Under the pieces are notes generated by a model, which saw only the letters and a program-made list of their open reading frames with translations, searched no databases and was not told the DNA's origin. The position numbers and the translations under genes were made by a program. A DNA stretch of 64,000 nt from NCBI GenBank assembly GCA_973895155.1, contig OZ316891.1, positions 31,062,001-31,126,000 of the forward strand, given 5' to 3'. Position 1 is the first letter of the stretch; every line of letters begins with the position of its first letter. This document shows, piece after piece, positions 46,110 through 56,794 of the stretch. This DNA comes from Marsupella aquatica. Lineage: Eukaryota > Marchantiophyta.

Positions 46110-49100
46110 TTAATAATATTCTGGCTTAATAATCCAAGTAGTGCTCAAAATCATTGACGGGAGTTGGGAGATATCCGAATCCAGAATATAAAAATCGAGG
46201 TCATGGAATTCTTCTCCGATCTGTATTGGGACTCCTTTAACTCTTCCCCAAAGATTAATGATTCGTCCATCGATTGATATCTGAGCAGATATCGGTTGTA
46301 CTTCTTGATGAACAAATTGCTGGCACAGTCTGTGGGAGAGGAAATTAATTCGAGAGCCTGGATCAATAACAAAGTGTTGAATAGCATGTCCTCCCAGTTT
46401 GATCTTGCCTTCAAAGGAATGTTGGAAAGCACGGGGTAAAGAATTCCAACAATCCATAGTAGCTTTGATGTCCCACATGAGCAGATAAATATCAATTCGA
46501 AGGAGAAAGAAGGAAACAATTGCAGGATGCTGCAAAAGTAACGGCTTATATACATATAAATGACAACACCGTTTGATATCTCTCATAAATGGTGTCCTTC
46601 AAATCTGTGTCCTAGATAAAACACCTTGAATAATCACATCCGGATAAGAAGGAATAATAGGTAGGAACGCTAAACACCTAAGCGACTTGAACCCTTGGGA
46701 AGCCGGTAGCATACATTGTTTTGTAATCAACTGCTCCCTTAGCTTAACAAGCTTCTTCTCATATTTAATTGGAATAGCAAACCCACCAGGACAAACCCAA
46801 ACATAGTATGGATAGGGCCATGGAATTTCCGGCACAAGGGGCGGAAATGGAGCTTGAGCTCGTCGAAGCATATACACCCAACACCAAATTTCGAACTCCG
46901 AAAACTTATGTCGTCTGTCCTTATCAATGGGAGGAACCGCCTTCCCAGGTTCATATGTGCGAATCAAACTACGAATCCTCGGATGGGATGTCATTGGCAA
47001 AATCTGCTGCTGCTGCAAAATGCTCTCCATCTCCAGATGTCGAAAAGCTACTCGAAAATGTTTCTTCTCCCACCTGTGAATTGAAGCCAAATTAGGGATA
47101 GGATTTCGGGGTGGCAAATCCACTGTATGCCGAAGTCGAGGAGGTACTCTGATAATGCGAGGGTCTTCGTCTTCTTCTCCATCACTTGGTGCTCCTATCC
47201 AACGGAAAATTACATCTGGCATAGCGGAAGGAATCACTGACTCCTTAACTGGTCGAATTGGCAATGTAACAGGAGACGAAGGAGCAGAAGGTTCGGGCTC
47301 CAGTGGTTCAAATTCTTCTCTTGCAACAGTAGCTGGTTGATCTGCAATGGGATGCATTGGTACTAAAACAGGAAGTTCTTCTTTAAAATTATCGCTAGGT
47401 AAAGAGACTTCCTGGTTAGTTCGATCTGTCAAAAGTACAGGAAGGGGTAGCTCGTCTGTTCCGACAGGTGCTTCTCCCTGTTCAAAATCCTGGGAAGATG
47501 CTTCAGGAAAGATCTGTCGACTGATAGCATGGCGCAACCGTTTCCAAGATTTTCGAGTATACGTCACTGAAAACTCCTCCCGAATGTTTTTATCCTCGTT
47601 TGTAGCCAATGAAACTGGTGCTGAGCTGGTTGTCGAAGCGGGTGTCTCGGGTACCAATATGGGTACAGATATACCCATATTACCAGATACCTGATTGCGA
47701 CTCGGAAAACCAGCAGAGCCTCCTTCAATCAACTCATCTTCAGGAGAAACCCATTTTACAGGCGGAAATGAAGGAGCTCCTATCGCGGCTATTGCCTCAT
47801 CTAATTCCTTAGTTATATCCAAAGGAATCGATATGAGTGAACCAGGTGTAGACCAGGCAGGGTATCTTGCGACAGATTGGGGAGAAGTCACTGGTTCACC
47901 TACTTCGTCTATATCCACAATTGCATCCTCCGAATCAACTTTAACCAGCTTCACAATTTCTGAGCTTAATATTTCTGACTCCTGGACCAGAGGGATTTCA
48001 CCTATATTTGGGCTAGAACTAAGAGAGTCGGACGAATCATACTCCTGTAAAGCCTGCAAAGCATCACTATTTGCCTCTATGGGAACCAAAACAGGGGTAG
48101 AAGTAAATCCATCATACTCGTCCTCAGCAGTAGAATGTTGAAGAGGTTCCCCTGAAAAACCTTCTTCATCCACCCTCACCTCATCTTCAACATTCATCTG
48201 AGAAGCAGAATTATCCTGATCAACATCATAAATAGGCTCGGCAGCACAAGGTGAACACGAGAGTCGAGGTGACATAGAATGCTCCAACCCTGTTGGCATT
48301 GCTGAAGGAACATCTTCGGCAACTTGAGCCTCTCTTGGTTGGTGAAGAATCGGATCGTCACTCCCTTCAGCTGATGCTCTTGTCTCTTTCAATTTCCGAA
48401 CTTCACCCACCAGTTCAGGTTCCTCACAGTCGAGTATTGCACATAGCTCTACCACTGTGGAATTGGCTCGGACTTCTCGTACTTCAGGCATATAATTTGC
48501 TTCACCGGTAGATGCTCTCTGATTGTTGCGATAAAAATCTTTTTCCAAGACAAGCAGACAGTCATACTTATGGTAAATGTGAGCTAAATAAGGGGCCAAG
48601 TAGGTACACCTTATTTTCCCCGTTTTCAGCCTGCTACGAAAATTTTTGACCTGAGTATGAATTACTCGGTGCAAAACCTTCGTCCAATTGATAGACTGCG
48701 TCTGTTCTAATGAACAGATCACCGTTGCAGCGAACGAAAGAGTGATGCGCGTCTGGCTTTCTGGGTAGAAAATTGGTGCCAGAAATCGAAATAGACGCTG
48801 CAGAGAATTATCTAAGCAGTCCGCCGCTAGCCATCCATTCCGCCTCTTGAAAGATCCTGGAGCGAAGAAGGATTCTACATAAACCCGAGGCTCACAATCA
48901 ACCCTCTGTAAATCCTCGCCCTCCATCGGCGTCGAATAGACCTTCGCTATGAGCGCTTCAGTCCAAACACTGGGACGCGAGCGCACACCAATCCTTTCTT
49001 CAGCGTCCCAGACACCTTGATCGATAAGGCTGAATTCGCAAATCTTCCAAGGAAGTTGAAGCAGCTTCTTCAAGCCCATTTTTGCCAGAGCCGTCTTCAA

Positions 49101-49172
49101 CTGCCGCCTATGCACTGCATTCGATGGAATGTCTGCGAGTATTGGTCGCGTCGTCAGCTCAGTCTCCGCCAT
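46110..49172 (-). CDS. Element C ORF3: plant-transposon-protein-like N-terminus, disordered middle, protease-like C-terminus
   Basis: ATG at 49172; 857 codons to a TGA at 46599-46601, after which the same frame continues to 46110. The first ~230 residues form a globular block with LAKMGLKKLLQLPWKICEFS, ADCLDNSLQRLFRFLAPIFY and INWTKVLHRVIHTQVKNFRS, like the C-terminal half of the putative plant transposon protein domain. Residues ~240-700 are acidic, Ser/Pro-rich and probably unfolded. A second block (LEMESILQQQQILPMTSHPR, CWVYMLRRAQAPFPPLVPEI) precedes the TGA. After the TGA the frame encodes a retropepsin-like fold: HFVIDPGSRINFLS and LPSMILSTTWI, with DPGS instead of DTGS. It occupies the place of env-like ORFs in Athila elements, but I see no signal peptide or membrane anchor. 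The TGA may be a mutation or recoded. Confidence 0.7.
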
Positions 49173-49555
49173 CGCGTGACTTGTTAGCTCCGTAAGCTCA
49201 GTGAGAATCGTGTTCCATAGTGAACTAGGGCGAAGCGCGACTGCTTACTCCTCAGCGTCCCGTTGAGCTGTCGCAATCCGCCATTGTACAAGATGCCTAG
49301 TCATCGGCTCACAGCGTCTCATGCAACTGAACTAATACAAAAGCGGACCTCTGCACAACGTCCTTTGTAAACTAAGTGGACGCTTCCCCAGCGTCGAGTT
49401 ACAATGGACGCTTTTCACAGCGTCCAATGTAAAAACTGAAAGTAACTAAAAAAAATTAAAAAAATATGCCGAATACTTACTAGGGAGGGTCACTAATTCT
49501 AACTAAGTATAACTACCGCCCTCCACTTAAATTGCAACCTGTCCCAGGTGGAATT
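49173..49555 (-). promoter_or_regulatory. Spacer between pol and ORF3 with internal polypurine tract and palindromes
   Basis: Just after pol (reading minus) comes the 16-base copy of the polypurine tract (49518-49533). Then there are GACGCT...AGCGTC elements at 49251-49430 (clear ones at 49379-49396 and 49407-49424) like those of the LTR. The spacer may hold a separate promoter for ORF3 or be a relic of an older element end. Confidence 0.5.
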
Positions 49556-52528
49556 CTAAATGGAAGACTCATAGTACCGTTTAATCCTAAACCCATTGAT
49601 TCTAGTGTTAAGTGGGTGACCATCTAAGGTAGTCAATGAAACTGAACCATTATCCCAGATGTGTGTAACTCGGTAAGGACCAATCCAATGAGTATGAAGT
49701 TTCCCAGGAAATAGCATATAACGAGAATCAAAGACTAATGCTAAATCACCAACATCTAACTGCACTACGCGCAGCTTCTTATCATAAGCAAGTTTACGCT
49801 GGTTCTGAATGGTGACTGTATGGTCTAATGCTAAAAGTCTAACTTCTTCTAATTTAACAATATTGGAAAACCGATGTGAGAGACTATCTGAAGGAGAGAG
49901 TCGGTGTGGTACCAAGATACGTTCCGTTGGTAACGAAAATTCTATTGGAATAATACTATTCAGGCCATAGGTCAGATAGAAGGGGGTGTGAAGAGTTGTA
50001 ATCTTCTCAGCGGTGCGGTAAGCCCATAATGCAGAATGGAGCTTCACATCCCAATCTGTCTTGTGAGATTCTACCATTTTATTCAGAATCTTGCCCATAA
50101 TGCCATTAGCTCTCTCGGTTAAGCCATTAGCTCGGGGGTTGTAAGGAGTAGTTTTGCGATGCTTGATAAGATAAAGGTCAGTGATTAACTCAATAGTTGA
50201 GTTAAGAAAATGCAAACCCCTATCGCTTACCAACTCCAAAGGACAACCAAACCGGGTGATAATGTGCTCAAAGAGAAATGCAGCTGCGGTTATAGCATCA
50301 TTCTTGCGAGTAGCTTTCGCCTCTACCCATTTGGTGGCATAATCAGTGGCCAGAATAATATATTTGCTTCGGCTTTTCCGAGCTGCTGGAGAAATTGGGC
50401 CAATAAAATCAATCCCCCATTTCTCAAATGGTGCCAACGGAAGGATAGGCGTAAGAGGCCATTTGGAACTAGCAGTGGGCTTCCCGATCCTTTGACAGGG
50501 ATCACAGGTCTTAATAAAATTGTAAGTATCTCGATGCATAGTAGGCCACCAGTATCCAGCATCCAAAATTTTCTTAACTGTGGTATTCACTGCATAATGC
50601 CCACCGGTTTCTCCTGAATGTAAAGCTTCAATTACTTGGGGAAGTTCCCTATCCTCTAGACAACGTCGCAATTGTTGATCAGGACCTTGTTTAAACAAAG
50701 TGCCCCGAATAATGGTATAGGGACCCACCTTATGAGCAAAGACAGCTCGTTCTTCCGCATTAAAGCCTTCAGGGAACGTTCCATGAAGCAGCATGTGCAC
50801 AATATTAAAATATCGAGAAGACTCCCCTTCAATGTGCCACAAATGCTCGTCAGGAAATTCATCGGAGAGATTATGCTGATTCTCCGGACCAGGTAACCGA
50901 GATAGGAAGTCTGCATTCTCATGATGTTTGCCAGGTCGGACATGAACTTCATAATCAAATTCTTGGAGTAGTAAAACCCAGCGGGCTACTCGTCCTGAGA
51001 GATCCACTTGGTTAACCAAATATTTTAAGGAATTATGATCAGTGTGAAAAGTAACCTGATACCCCAACAAATAGTGACGAAATTTCTTACACGCAAAGAC
51101 GATGGCCAAAGCTTCCCGTTCAGTGACGGAGTAGTTTTTCTCGGCTGCACTCATTTGGCGGCTGGCATAGTAAATTGGATGGTCACGGTTTTCCACATCC
51201 TTCTGACTGAGATTAGCTCCAATGCAGAACGCAGAAGAGTCAATGAAGACATGAAACTTCTTAGTCCAATCTGGGGGTGACAAAATAGGTGCAGAGATTA
51301 ACCGATCCTTGAGCAACTGGAATGCTTGCTGCCGCTCCTCATTCCATGTATATTCCACATCACTTTTTAACAGTTGGGTTAAGGGTAAGGCAATATTAGC
51401 ATGTTTATAAATGAACCGACGATAATACCCCACATGTCCCAGAAAAGCACGAAGCTGCTTTAAATCGGTCGGTGGTTGCAACTCCATAATTACTCTAACC
51501 TTCTCTGTATCAACCTCAATGCCGCGTTGTGAAATAACATGGCCTAACAAAATTCCCTCCTTCATACCAATAAAGCACTTTTCTGGATGAAGACACAACT
51601 GAGCCTCTCTACACTTCTGAAATGTCTTCTCCAAATGGACGAGGTGTTCAGCCGCTGACCCGTAAACACAAAAGTCGTCAATAAAAATCTCCATGAAATG
51701 CCGCAAATATTCTTGAAAAATAATCATCATAATGCGCTGAAAAGTACCCGGGGCATTACACAGCCCAAAAGGCATCATGGTAAATGCATATGTACCCCAG
51801 TCGGTGGTGAACGTAGTCTTGTCGCGATCCTCCTTCCGAATGGACACCTGGTTATAACCAGAGTACCCATCTAAAAAACTGTATAACTCATGCAAGGCCA
51901 CTGAATCAAGTACCAGATCAATAAATGGCAAAGGATAATGATCTTTCCGAGTGGCAGCATTCAACTTCCGGAAGTCTTGACAAACGCGAATTTTCGTTTT
52001 ACCATCGGGTCCCGGCTTTTTGGGGACAATGACAATTGGTGAGACCCATTCACTACTCAAGACCGGGTAGATAAATCCAGCAGTCGTGAGCTTGTCCAAC
52101 TCGTCTTTAACCAGGATGGAATATTTGGGATTCAAACGGTACTGTCTCTGTCGGACAGGTACTGCTCCTTCCATAAGGTCAATACGATGTTCGCCCAAAT
52201 GTGGATGGATACCTTTTAAATCAGAATGACTCCAGGCAAAGACATCTTTATACTGGGTTAATAAACTGATATACTGTTCCCGTAGCTCTCCTTCGATATG
52301 CTTACCAATATTCAAAAACTTGCCTGGCTCAATTTCGATTTTCTGACAAGCTTTTGGATCCACAATTCCATCCGTGAGGTTTGCCGGCTGAAGTCCAAGT
52401 TTGGATACTTCTGGTGCAAATGGCTCAAGGGTAGCTGACATTCCCATATCATGGTGTAAATCCCTATTAGCCTCAGTATTAGGAGGTTCGTCTGCTGCTG
52501 GGCCCACTTCCGATGATGAAGTTAATTG
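49556..52528 (-). CDS. Element C pol: RT, RNase H and integrase
   Basis: Same frame as gag, beginning directly after the gag TGA; there is no ATG until about residue 27, so expression as Gag-Pol by readthrough is likely. RT (from about residue 85): QYKDVFAWSHSDL, YPVLSSEWVSPIVIVPKK, FLDGYSGYNQVSIR, MPFGLCNAPGTFQRI, and the active site in EIFIDDFCVYG (IDD). RNase H: VFIDSSAFCIGANL, TEREALAIVFACKKFRHYLL, HTDHNSLKYL. Integrase: GGHYAVNTTVKKILDAGYWW...CDPCQR zinc site; WGIDFIGPISP, SDRGLHF and NGLTERANG with the DDE triad; C-terminus LDVGDLALVFDSRY and HWIGPYRVTHIWDNGSV, without chromodomain. No break seen over 983 codons, in line with the young LTRs. It is the intact relative of the broken pol in element A. 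Confidence 0.95.
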   Translation of the reverse strand, partial: QLTSSSEVGPAADEPPNTEANRDLHHDMGMSATLEPFAPEVSKLGLQPANLTDGIVDPKACQKIEIEPGKFLNIGKHIEGELREQYISLLTQYKDVFAWSHSDLKGIHPHLGEHRIDLMEGAVPVRQRQYRLNPKYSILVKDELDKLTTAGFIYPVLSSEWVSPIVIVPKKPGPDGKTKIRVCQDFRKLNAATRKDHYPLPFIDLVLDSVALHELYSFLDGYSGYNQVSIRKEDRDKTTFTTDWGTYAFTMMPFGLCNAPGTFQRIMMIIFQEYLRHFMEIFIDDFCVYGSAAEHLVHLEKTFQKCREAQLCLHPEKCFIGMKEGILLGHVISQRGIEVDTEKVRVIMELQPPTDLKQLRAFLGHVGYYRRFIYKHANIALPLTQLLKSDVEYTWNEERQQAFQLLKDRLISAPILSPPDWTKKFHVFIDSSAFCIGANLSQKDVENRDHPIYYASRQMSAAEKNYSVTEREALAIVFACKKFRHYLLGYQVTFHTDHNSLKYLVNQVDLSGRVARWVLLLQEFDYEVHVRPGKHHENADFLSRLPGPENQHNLSDEFPDEHLWHIEGESSRYFNIVHMLLHGTFPEGFNAEERAVFAHKVGPYTIIRGTLFKQGPDQQLRRCLEDRELPQVIEALHSGETGGHYAVNTTVKKILDAGYWWPTMHRDTYNFIKTCDPCQRIGKPTASSKWPLTPILPLAPFEKWGIDFIGPISPAARKSRSKYIILATDYATKWVEAKATRKNDAITAAAFLFEHIITRFGCPLELVSDRGLHFLNSTIELITDLYLIKHRKTTPYNPRANGLTERANGIMGKILNKMVESHKTDWDVKLHSALWAYRTAEKITTLHTPFYLTYGLNSIIPIEFSLPTERILVPHRLSPSDSLSHRFSNIVKLEEVRLLALDHTVTIQNQRKLAYDKKLRVVQLDVGDLALVFDSRYMLFPGKLHTHWIGPYRVTHIWDNGSVSLTTLDGHPLNTRINGFRIKRYYESSI

Positions 52529-52531
52529 TCA
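52523..52531 (-). promoter_or_regulatory. Possible stop-codon readthrough signal between gag and pol of C
   Basis: The gag frame ends TGA (52531-52529) followed immediately by CAA TTA, and pol stays open in the same frame. The CARYYA hexanucleotide after a stop is the known leaky context of tobamovirus-type readthrough (there usually after UAG). Absence of any ATG at the pol start supports recoding. A simple nonsense mutation is the alternative. Confidence 0.6.
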
Positions 52532-55500
52532 GGAGGGCCTAGTTGTTTTTATGGGAGCATCAGACAGATAAACTTCCAAGTAACGAACTTCCTCCAGTTC
52601 AAATTCCAATGGCTGCAGGACTAGCGAAGAGGTCGAAAAATCCGAGGTGTACCCATCATCTGTTTGTGTTTCTCCAAAATGTGGTTCCGGAACCCAACTA
52701 ACAGTCACCTTAGGCTTCCCAAATGAAAGCTCTTGAGATTGCCAATTAACCTGAACTTGAGCCTTATACAACCATGGTCGGCCTAACAAAACAGGAAAGC
52801 TGGATGGTATTTCCGGATTAATAACCACATAATCCAACAGAAAAGGGACACCAGCAATCAAAGTTTCTACTTTGGTCAGCTTCCCTATGGGTACCACACG
52901 AGACTGATCCGCCATGCGCAAAATCTTGGGAGTGGGCTCAAACTTAGTGAAACCCAAATTAAATGCTGCTGACTGTGTAATCAGATTAACGCTGGCTCCT
53001 CCATCCACAGGAACTCTCCGAATGACACACCCCTGGATTTGAACCTCAATTTCCATCGGTCCTTTGTCCTCCCACTCTGTTCGTAGCACATCCACAGAAG
53101 GTAACTTCTTCTTCCTCCGTTTTCCTGCAAGGAGGCTCCTCAGCTGTCGCCTATAAACCGGATTGTCCTGTAATAATTCCCCAATGGTGATATGTGCAGG
53201 ATGATTCTTGACATCTTCAACAATATCATAACCTGGATTTTTCAGTGGCTCTTTAGCTTTGACTACTACTGGTGGGTTAGGAGATTGCACTTGCTCCTTA
53301 ACTAGCTCTTCCAGATTGTCTTTCACTTCCAAAGAGATGTCGGGCAAGAAGTATTTTGGGTCATATCGGTCATAAGCAGGGTCGTCTTCTTTGTCGAGGC
53401 CTTCCTTACATGGCTTGCGCCCTTCATCCTTGGGAGCTTTCGCGACCTTCTGATGCTCGTGCTTCTTGGTCTCCTTTTTCTTCGAACGAGTAGTTGCGTA
53501 AATATTAGTCAGAACTTTATCCCGATTCTGAACTCGATCATTCGGCATACCAACTACTTCAGGTTTCACTAAATGACTTACCAAGACATCAGGCACCACC
53601 CCGGATACTGGTTGATGAAAAAGTGAATCTGGCTTTAATTCCACCCGATTTACATCCATATGTTGAATGAAGCTGCATTGCTCCATCTCTTCAGAATAAA
53701 CCATCCGAATCTTGGCTTCAGGTCGACTTGCTTCTTTAACTGGCTCTTGAGCAAATCGAACCATCAGCCTAGGCTTAGCCGGATTCGGGCATTCCACCGG
53801 TAAGTGTCCTTCTTTTCCACAGTTCCCACAGACAGGTGTATACCCCACCTCCTGTTTGGGATAAGGGCACTGGGGTGAATAATGATCAGGTTGGCCACAA
53901 TTCCAACAAGCCCCTTTTTGACACGGCATTCCTCGTGGTGGGTATCCTCCCGGGGGTCCCATGGGTGGTCTTGACGTTGGTTTATTGAAAGTGGGCTTAG
54001 GTGGTCCCCAAGTCGGTCTGGAAGCAGGAGGTGGTGGGAAATACTGTCCAGGGGGTGCTGTTTGGACGGTATACGTGGGATCGTACTCATACTCCTCAGC
54101 CTCTTCTTGACCATCTACATAATTCACCGGGGTTCGTAATGTGGGGCACTCGTTCGGGTAATGGCCCTGCTGACTGCATCGGGTGCACCATACGTTCATT
54201 CTCATGGGAGCAGGCAACCTTCGTACTGGTTTTACCGCGGCGATATTGACATTCAACTTGGACAATTGGCCAGAGAGTTCTTCCATCATGCGATCCATCT
54301 TCTTCTGGTTGGGAACTTTATTATTCCCTTTTACAGAGGATTTCTTCTTTTTAGGAGCAACGGATTCTGAGTCGGAACTTGAGCTTGAACTATCACTAGT
54401 GCTCGAATTTGTACTCTCGTCCTCCTCACTAGTGCTACTTCCACTTGATTCCGTCTCCGAGTCAGATTTAGACCTGGACGTTTTCTTCTTCTTTCTTTTG
54501 TCTTTCTTCAGGTCCTTCTTAACTCGTTTTCTCTCTGAAATCTCCGAGTCTACGTACTTCTGGGCTGCCTCTTGTACTTCTTCCAAAGTGGTGCCACCTT
54601 CTCGTCTCACGTAACGAGCAATCCTGGAGGGTAAACCGTTAATAAACCAGTCCTTGATAGTAGATTTCGAGGTAGCTGGATTATATTGATCTACCAAATC
54701 CAATAATTTGTCGGCATATTTCCTCACAGACCCATGTTTCTTCATGTGCAGATGTGAGATTCGGGCAAAGGCACGCGCAGCTGCTCCTTCTTCTTTATAT
54801 TTGGCCAAGAAAGCAGCCTTCAATTTCCCCCAATCCTGCTTGTCCGGAAAACGGTCATACCATTTCTGAGCACCCTTTTTCATTAGACCACCAAACAGAT
54901 TGGCTTTTTCAGCGTCTTGACTCTGTCCATTGGATGCAGCTGCAGCTTCAAATTCTTTCAAATACACCTCTGCATCCTCCTTGGAAGTACCGAAGAACCG
55001 GTCGTACCTCACATTATTTCGAGCCATCGTGGTTGGAGCTAGGAGGGTAACGAAAGGAAGAGCTGATCGGGTAGCAAATGGGTTTGGGCTGCCCAAGCCT
55101 GAACTGCTGCTTGTCTCACTAGAAGACGAACCACCGGCTTCACTCAGTGGTTCTGGATTATCCAATTGTGAAAGATCGACAGAATTATCTTGGGCCAGCG
55201 ATTCTGCAACTGTATTCTCGGGCAAACCCAAATTTCTTCCTTCGGTATGAGATAAGGCCCTCTCAGTGGTACTATCCACACCAGAGTCAATTTGGTTCAC
55301 CGAACGTACTGTCTGCTGGCGGAGCTTGGTCTTTTGAGAACCAATAAGTTTTGGACCTGAACGAAGATTTACAAACAGGGGTCGGGTCGACGTGGGCCTT
55401 TCCAAAGAGCCACTTGCCTCTTGAATAGATCCCACTTGTTTCCCCACACTACCCGGTGCAGGTGCTCCTGGTGACTGGAATTCGGGTAACAATGTGCGAG

Positions 55501-55582
55501 GGGTCACTACTAATTTTGCAGCATCCGAATTACTGGAGGTCTTGGTAGGTTTTCTTTTATTCGGTGGATCTCCCTCAGACAT
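52529..55582 (-). CDS. Element C gag and aspartic protease
   Basis: ATG at 55582, 1017 codons. Residues 1-180 are Ser/Pro-rich and probably disordered. The capsid-like gag domain (about 185-350) has RYDRFFGTSKEDAEVYLKEF, GAQKWYDRFPDKQDWGKLKA and MKKHGSVRKYADKLLDLVDQ. A Lys-rich then Ser/Glu-rich stretch follows. Three CCHC knuckles are CTRCSQQGHYPNEC, CWNCGQPDHYSPQC and CGNCGKEGHLPVEC. The C-terminal third has a retropepsin-like protease with RRVPVDGGASVNLIT (DGGA in place of DTGA) and FPVLLGRPWLY. It forms the virus-like particle, binds the genomic RNA and cleaves the polyprotein. It is intact and ends in a TGA that may be read through into pol. Homologous to the broken gag of element A. Confidence 0.94.
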   Translation of the reverse strand: MSEGDPPNKRKPTKTSSNSDAAKLVVTPRTLLPEFQSPGAPAPGSVGKQVGSIQEASGSLERPTSTRPLFVNLRSGPKLIGSQKTKLRQQTVRSVNQIDSGVDSTTERALSHTEGRNLGLPENTVAESLAQDNSVDLSQLDNPEPLSEAGGSSSSETSSSSGLGSPNPFATRSALPFVTLLAPTTMARNNVRYDRFFGTSKEDAEVYLKEFEAAAASNGQSQDAEKANLFGGLMKKGAQKWYDRFPDKQDWGKLKAAFLAKYKEEGAAARAFARISHLHMKKHGSVRKYADKLLDLVDQYNPATSKSTIKDWFINGLPSRIARYVRREGGTTLEEVQEAAQKYVDSEISERKRVKKDLKKDKRKKKKTSRSKSDSETESSGSSTSEEDESTNSSTSDSSSSSSDSESVAPKKKKSSVKGNNKVPNQKKMDRMMEELSGQLSKLNVNIAAVKPVRRLPAPMRMNVWCTRCSQQGHYPNECPTLRTPVNYVDGQEEAEEYEYDPTYTVQTAPPGQYFPPPPASRPTWGPPKPTFNKPTSRPPMGPPGGYPPRGMPCQKGACWNCGQPDHYSPQCPYPKQEVGYTPVCGNCGKEGHLPVECPNPAKPRLMVRFAQEPVKEASRPEAKIRMVYSEEMEQCSFIQHMDVNRVELKPDSLFHQPVSGVVPDVLVSHLVKPEVVGMPNDRVQNRDKVLTNIYATTRSKKKETKKHEHQKVAKAPKDEGRKPCKEGLDKEDDPAYDRYDPKYFLPDISLEVKDNLEELVKEQVQSPNPPVVVKAKEPLKNPGYDIVEDVKNHPAHITIGELLQDNPVYRRQLRSLLAGKRRKKKLPSVDVLRTEWEDKGPMEIEVQIQGCVIRRVPVDGGASVNLITQSAAFNLGFTKFEPTPKILRMADQSRVVPIGKLTKVETLIAGVPFLLDYVVINPEIPSSFPVLLGRPWLYKAQVQVNWQSQELSFGKPKVTVSWVPEPHFGETQTDDGYTSDFSTSSLVLQPLEFELEEVRYLEVYLSDAPIKTTRPS

Positions 55583-56776
55583 CCCTCATTCTCCAAGCAC
55601 GGGTGATTTTGAGACACCAGACCCGCTCCTCAGGAGTCTTTATGCAAGGAGTCACCATTTAGGTGCGACGTTATCACCCCACTCCGGGAGATATGAACCT
55701 GCTTCCTCAAAGTGACTTCCCGTAGCGTCGTTCAACATCCCTTGCATGATTCCTCCCCCTTGCTATCCCGTAGCTAATACTTCCCTTCAGTGACCAGCCG
55801 AGATTCTAAAACCTCGTTTTCTCTGGTGCGTCCTTCAGGTTGAGACGCGGAAAGGCACACCAGAAGCGTCGCGCACGTTGGTTCGTCACAGATTCCACCG
55901 GACGCTGCTCACAGCGTCCACTGGGATCGGACGCTACTCGAAGCGTCCTGACTTGCGGAATCTTCTGGGACGAATCGCATTGGACGCTCTTCGCGGCGTC
56001 CTTCCTTATCTCCTTTACGGTGGCGATTACTGGAACCGGGCGTTCCCCATAATCTCCGACTTCCTTCACCCTGAAATTTCTTTACCACATGGTACGCTAC
56101 ACTAGGCCATCCTACTAATCAGACGTCTAACTCCTTCCTAATCTTCTACGCAATTCCTGGTGCATGATTCTTTCCGCTAACTCCCGAATGGAAATGACTA
56201 AATATCACTCCTGTGTGATCCTACCATTCAGCCTTAATATTACTAAATGCAAACTTTCATCTTCCCACCAGGTGATAGTTAACCAATGTATGCCATTCCT
56301 CCCTCTCAGGCTCAGAACCCAAGAATTAACATAACGATTCCTCAAATTCCTAATTCTTAATGTTCCCAAAGATCGGATAGGTGGCATCGGTCACACGAAC
56401 CAGGATGGTTGGACAATTTTACAAATCATACGTCCCGAGCAACGTTAGAATAACTTCACTTGTCACTCAAAGTGTCTTTGGTGTCTTCGACTATCTCCAA
56501 AGCAACTTGACGAGCAACAGCTCCTCTCTGTGAGGCCTTTTCTGGTGGGAGGGCGGTTTCTTCTCTTAAGTTTGGCACCACAAATTTTTCCAATACTCTT
56601 AAGAGAGCTTCCGGGGCGCTTTGGATAGAGTACGGCATCACCTCGAAATGGAAGCTCTTCATCTTTTTAACTGGAGTGATGACGCATCTTCACAATTATA
56701 GTAGAACGTGAATTCCTCTCCCGTCTAGCTCCTTCTGGCATACACTGCCTGTACGTCAATTCAATCTTAAATTCGT
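55583..56776 (-). other. Leader of element C between primer site and gag, with palindromes and a small uORF
   Basis: 1.2 kb. GACGCT...AGCGTC palindromes are clustered at 55868-56001 (for example 55902-55919 and 55930-55947). A 68-codon frame on the minus strand (56456-56662, MKSFHFEVMPYSIQSAPEAL...) could be an upstream ORF; no family recognised. The rest is non-coding and may include packaging signals. Confidence 0.55.
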
Positions 56777-56794
56777 TCCCCGGCAGCGGCGCCA
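56777..56794 (-). other. Primer-binding site of element C (aspartate tRNA type)
   Basis: On the minus strand TGGCGCCGCTGCCGGGGA begins six bases after the 5' LTR. It differs at one position from the classic plant tRNA-Asp primer site TGGCGCCGTTGCCGGGGA used by Athila/Calypso-type elements. Confidence 0.88.

Noticed and set aside
46599-49172. ORF3 of element C as a retroviral envelope-like protein
   Set aside because: Only the position fits. No signal peptide, membrane anchor or cleavage-like region is visible; the N-terminal block looks like a plant-transposon-protein domain.
54183-54614. Plus-strand frames inside the gag and pol of element C (also 50210-50617, 47695-48141)
   Set aside because: Antisense shadows of the long minus-strand ORFs.
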